A DNA stretch of 64,000 bases, from positions 1 through 64,000 of the forward strand of contig NZ_JAGGCS010000019.1 in assembly GCF_022884085.1 (NCBI RefSeq). Direction: 5' to 3'. The DNA is from Paenirhizobium cremeum (GTDB lineage Bacteria; Pseudomonadota; Alphaproteobacteria; Rhizobiales; Rhizobiaceae). Shown here in pieces: positions 61,447 to 64,000 of this stretch. The translations under genes were made by a program, and so were the position numbers. The notes under the pieces were generated by a model. That model searched no databases and was not told the DNA's origin. It saw only the letters and a list, made by a program, of their open reading frames with translations. Each line of letters begins with the position of its first letter. Within the stretch, counting starts at the first letter, position 1.

Positions 61447-61766
61447 GGATCCTGCCGGCTGGCCTTCTCGCTGAGGCCTGTCTGGGCGGTACGCCGTTGA
61501 AGCTCCTGCATGACTGCTTCTAGCGGGATATCGGCAATTTTCAATACGACCATAAGATGATAAAGCAGGTCCGCGCTTTCGTAGACGAGGTTTTCCCGGT
61601 CGTCCTTGATGGCGGCAATCACCGTTTCGACGGCCTCTTCACCGAGCTTCTTGGCCGCCTTCTGCTGTCCGCCGGCAACCAGTTTCGCCGTCCAGGATTC
61701 ATCGGGGCGAGCCGTCGCACGCCTCGCGACGATGCTCTCGAGATCGGTCAGGGTAAACTCGGTCAT
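61443..61766 (-). CDS. hisE: Phosphoribosyl-ATP pyrophosphatase
   Basis: Second step of histidine synthesis. The 107 residues have GGQQKAAKKLGEEAVETVIAA, the metal-binding EE motif, and ESADLLYHLMVVL. Stand-alone HisE, not fused to HisI. The ATG at 61766 matches the family; the frame is open upstream but lies antiparallel to hisF composition and was ignored. 16 bp after hisF. Confidence 0.95.
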   Translation of the reverse strand: MTEFTLTDLESIVARRATARPDESWTAKLVAGGQQKAAKKLGEEAVETVIAAIKDDRENLVYESADLLYHLMVVLKIADIPLEAVMQELQRRTAQTGLSEKASRQDP

Positions 61767-61782
61767 GGTCTTGCGCATCCTG

Positions 61783-62571
61783 TCAGTCGAGCCGCATGGG
61801 AATGCCATGCTGCGCCATGTATTGCTTGGCCTCGGCGATCGAATAGGTGCCGAAGTGGAAGATGGAGGCGGCGAGCACCGCCGTGGCATGCCCCTCCCGG
61901 ATGCCCGCCACGAGGTCGTCGAGCGTGCCGACGCCGCCTGATGCGATGACCGGGACGCGTACGGCATCCGCAATGGTTCGCGTCAGTTCGAGATCGTAGC
62001 CCGATTTTGTGCCGTCTCGGTCCATCGAGGTGACGAGCAGTTCACCGGCGCCGCGTTCGACCACCTGTTTCGCGAATTCGACGGCGTCGATGCCGGTCGG
62101 ATTTCGGCCGCCATGGGTGTAGATTTCCCAGGCGCTCATATTGTCGCCGCCGGCGGCCTGTGTACGCCGCCGCTTGGCGTCGATCGAGATGACGATGCAC
62201 TGGTCGCCGAACTTGTCGGCGGCTTCGGCAACGAAATCCGGGTTTTTCACCGCGGCGGAATTGATCGCCACCTTGTCGGCGCCGCAGAGCAGCAGCTTGC
62301 GGATATCGGCGATGCTGCGCACGCCTCCGCCGACGGTGAGCGGCATGAAGCAATGCTCGGCCGTGCGTGTGACGACATCGAAGATCGTGTCGCGTTCGTC
62401 AGAAGACGCGGTAATGTCGAGGAAACAGAGTTCGTCGGCGCCGGCGGCGTCATAGGCCTTGGCCGCTTCGACGGGATCGCCGGCATCGATCAGGTCGACG
62501 AAGTTCACGCCCTTGACGACGCGACCGTCCTTGACGTCCAGGCAGGGAATAACGCGGGCTTTCAGCGTCAT
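61783..62571 (-). CDS. hisF: Imidazole glycerol phosphate synthase, cyclase subunit
   Basis: Cyclase half of the HisF-HisH complex. The 262-residue barrel starts MTLKARVIPCLDVKDGRVVK (catalytic Asp in CLDV) and has the second catalytic Asp in VTSMDRDGTKSGYD, with phosphate loops GGGVR and ASGGVGTLDD. Precedes hisE and follows hisA. Confidence 0.97.
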   Translation of the reverse strand: MTLKARVIPCLDVKDGRVVKGVNFVDLIDAGDPVEAAKAYDAAGADELCFLDITASSDERDTIFDVVTRTAEHCFMPLTVGGGVRSIADIRKLLLCGADKVAINSAAVKNPDFVAEAADKFGDQCIVISIDAKRRRTQAAGGDNMSAWEIYTHGGRNPTGIDAVEFAKQVVERGAGELLVTSMDRDGTKSGYDLELTRTIADAVRVPVIASGGVGTLDDLVAGIREGHATAVLAASIFHFGTYSIAEAKQYMAQHGIPMRLD

Positions 62572-62585
62572 CGGTGGTTCCTCGT

Positions 62586-63320
62586 TCAGGATCTTGCAGC
62601 GCGGATCAGCGCCAGCGCTTCCGCCGGATCGATCCGGCCATCATAAAGTGCGCGGCCGGAAATCACACCTTCGAGTTTTCGGGCATCCGGTTCCAGCATG
62701 CGGCGGATATCGTCGAGCGATGCAAGCCCGCCAGAGGCGATCACCGGGATCGAGACGGCATCGGCAAGGGCCAGCGTCGAGGTCCAGTTGATGCCGGCGA
62801 GAATGCCGTCGCGGTCGATATCCGTGTAGATGATCGCCGCAACGCCAGCGCCTTCAAACTTTTTCGCAAGCTCGATCACGCCGAGTTCGGACGCTTCCGC
62901 CCAACCTTCGACGGCGACCTTGCCACCCTTGGCGTCGATACCGACGGCGATTTTGCCGGGAAAGAGCTTGCAGGCCTCAATGACAAGTGCGGGATCGCGC
63001 ACCGCCACCGTGCCGAGGATAACGCGGGAAAGTCCGCGCGAAAGCCAGTTCTCGATATGCTCAAGCGTGCGGATGCCGCCTCCGAGCTGGACCGGGTTCT
63101 TCGTCGCCTTGAGGATCGCGTCGACGGCGCCGCCATTGATGCTTTCGCCGGCGAAGGCGCCGTTCAGGTCGACCACATGCAGCCATTCGAAGCCCTGGTC
63201 CTCGAAGGCTTTCGCCTGTGCGGCGGGGTCGGCGTTGTAGACGGTAGCCTGCTCCATGTCGCCGAGCTTGAGGCGCACGCACTGGCCGTCTTTCAGATCG
63301 ATTGCGGGAAAGAGGATCAT
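62586..63320 (-). CDS. hisA: Phosphoribosylformimino-AICAR-P isomerase (HisA)
   Basis: Amadori isomerase of histidine synthesis, a relative of HisF. The 244 residues start MILFPAIDLKDGQCVRL (catalytic Asp in AIDLK), with the partner Asp in YTDIDRDG and loops LGGGIRT and ASGGLASLDD. The ATG at 63320 was chosen over an earlier start 20 codons upstream because the family begins MILFPAID. 31 bp after hisH. Confidence 0.97.
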   Translation of the reverse strand: MILFPAIDLKDGQCVRLKLGDMEQATVYNADPAAQAKAFEDQGFEWLHVVDLNGAFAGESINGGAVDAILKATKNPVQLGGGIRTLEHIENWLSRGLSRVILGTVAVRDPALVIEACKLFPGKIAVGIDAKGGKVAVEGWAEASELGVIELAKKFEGAGVAAIIYTDIDRDGILAGINWTSTLALADAVSIPVIASGGLASLDDIRRMLEPDARKLEGVISGRALYDGRIDPAEALALIRAARS

Positions 63321-63351
63321 GCGGATTGTCCGATAGAAGATGGAATGAAAA

Positions 63352-64000
63352 TCACGGAGCCCAGGCGAGGAAGTTCGCAATAAGCTTCAGGCCGAGCTTC
63401 TGGCTCTTTTCCGGATGGAACTGGGCGCCCGCCATGTTGTCGCGGCCGACGAAAGCCGTCATCGGGCCGCCGTAATCCGTGGTGGCGATGACGTCGTCGG
63501 GGTTTTCCGTAGCGAGATGATAGGAATGCACGAAATAGGCGTGCAGGCCATCGGGGCCCGTCTCGATGCCGTCGAACAACGGATGCGGACGCTTGAGCGT
63601 CAGCGTGTTCCATCCGATCTGCGGGATCTTCAGTGTCGGATCGTTCGGCGTCATCTCGACGACATCGCCCTTGATCCAGCCAAAGCCCTGCGTGACGGTC
63701 TTTTCCAGTCCGCGCGACGACATCAGCTGCATGCCGACACAGATGCCGAGGAAAGGCCGCGCTTTCTTCTCGACCGCGTCGACAAGCGCCTCGTGCATGC
63801 CGGGGACGGCGTCGAGACCGTTGCGACAATCGGCATAAGCGCCAACACCTGGAAGTACGATGCGGTCGGCAGAGGCCACCCGCTCCGCCTTGTCCGTCAG
63901 GTCGATTTCAGCGTCGATGCCGCTTTCCCGGGCTGCGCGCTCGAACGCCTTCGTCGCGGAGCGCAGATTTCCCGAACCATAATCGATGATCGCAACGCGC
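63352..64000 (-). CDS. hisH: Imidazole glycerol phosphate synthase, glutamine amidotransferase subunit (start outside)
   Basis: Glutaminase half of HisF-HisH. The frame stays open to the window edge and reads RVAIIDYGSGNLRSATKAF at the visible N-terminus, so probably only the initiator codon (and at most a few residues) is missing. The catalytic cysteine is in GICVGMQLM and the His-Glu pair in AQFHPEKS. A common false start would be the internal ATG at 63879. First visible gene of the his-coaA operon. Confidence 0.95.
   Translation of the reverse strand, partial: RVAIIDYGSGNLRSATKAFERAARESGIDAEIDLTDKAERVASADRIVLPGVGAYADCRNGLDAVPGMHEALVDAVEKKARPFLGICVGMQLMSSRGLEKTVTQGFGWIKGDVVEMTPNDPTLKIPQIGWNTLTLKRPHPLFDGIETGPDGLHAYFVHSYHLATENPDDVIATTDYGGPMTAFVGRDNMAGAQFHPEKSQKLGLKLIANFLAWAP

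Noticed and set aside
63352..63879. hisH starting at the internal ATG at 63879
   Set aside because: The frame continues upstream to the window edge and reads the conserved HisH N-terminus RVAIIDYGSGNL, so the true start lies just outside.
1..64000. tRNA or rRNA genes, CRISPR arrays, transposases or integrases, prophage genes
   Set aside because: Read through both strands; none could be supported. Apart from the left 690 bases the window looks like stable core chromosome.

Overview
The window is a piece of chromosome from an alphaproteobacterium, almost certainly a member of the Rhizobiaceae (Agrobacterium / Rhizobium / Sinorhizobium relatives). The evidence is gene content and order: hemE - origin - PPSR kinase - maf - aroE - coaE - dnaQ - secB; parAB-rsmG-mnmG-mnmE-rho; trpFBA-accD-folC-trxA-addAB; and chvI/chvG-hprK-manX-ptsH beside pckA. 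GC content is high, coding density is very high, and many genes overlap by 4 nt. No genus can be fixed from sequence alone.

Layout. (1) 1-690: the 3' end of an AT-richer DUF3800-like gene and a short AT-rich spacer with an unusual inverted repeat; this is the only stretch that looks accessory. (2) 690-9.2 kb: acetyl-CoA synthetase (acs) and a propionyl-CoA synthetase-like gene (prpE) flank the cell-cycle regulator trcR, then yggS and, divergently, leuS-lptE-holA. (3) 10.8-19.6 kb, all on the minus strand: parB-parA-rsmG-mnmG-mnmE-rho-hemJ-hemE. (4) 19.6-20.0 kb: a 400-bp gap with DnaA boxes and four clustered GANTC (CcrM) sites, interpreted as the chromosomal replication origin. (5) 20.0-23.6 kb, all plus: PPSR, maf, aroE, coaE, dnaQ. 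(6) 23.7-30.2 kb: secB and fxsA on minus, then timA-mltA-smr-xre and gyrB on plus. (7) 30.3-39.0 kb: nitroreductase, PHB depolymerase phaZ, DUF2852, YgjP-like peptidase, trpF-trpB-trpA, accD, folC. (8) 39.1-51.1 kb, minus: trxA, addA-addB, murU, a tsaE-amgK fusion and a DivL-type tyrosine-variant sensor kinase. (9) 51.3-56.7 kb, minus: ahcY and the chvI-chvG-hprK-manX-ptsH signalling operon. (10) 57.0-64.0 kb: pckA, arfB, a BON-LysM protein and alkB on plus, then hisH-hisA-hisF-hisE-coaA on minus, with hisH cut at the right edge.

How it fits together. The centre is a chromosome replication and segregation hub. A putative oriC sits where transcription diverges (minus to the left, plus to the right, as expected if replication leaves in both directions). 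parAB is about 8 kb away, and one 14-bp perfect and four near-perfect parS-like palindromes lie between 13.1 and 30.3 kb. Cell-cycle genes (trcR, divL, parAB, dnaQ, holA, gyrB) are interspersed with envelope and central-carbon control (ChvG/ChvI, HprK-PTS, pckA, phaZ, acs, prpE).

No wholly new system is evident; nearly every gene belongs to a recognised core family. The leads most worth following are the parS constellation and the tandem opposed parS pair behind gyrB, the tsaE-amgK-murU arrangement, the leaderless MltA translationally linked to a Tim44-like protein, the operator-like palindrome and leader hairpin upstream of ahcY, the inverted repeats upstream of pckA, and the inverted repeats next to the DUF3800 fragment.
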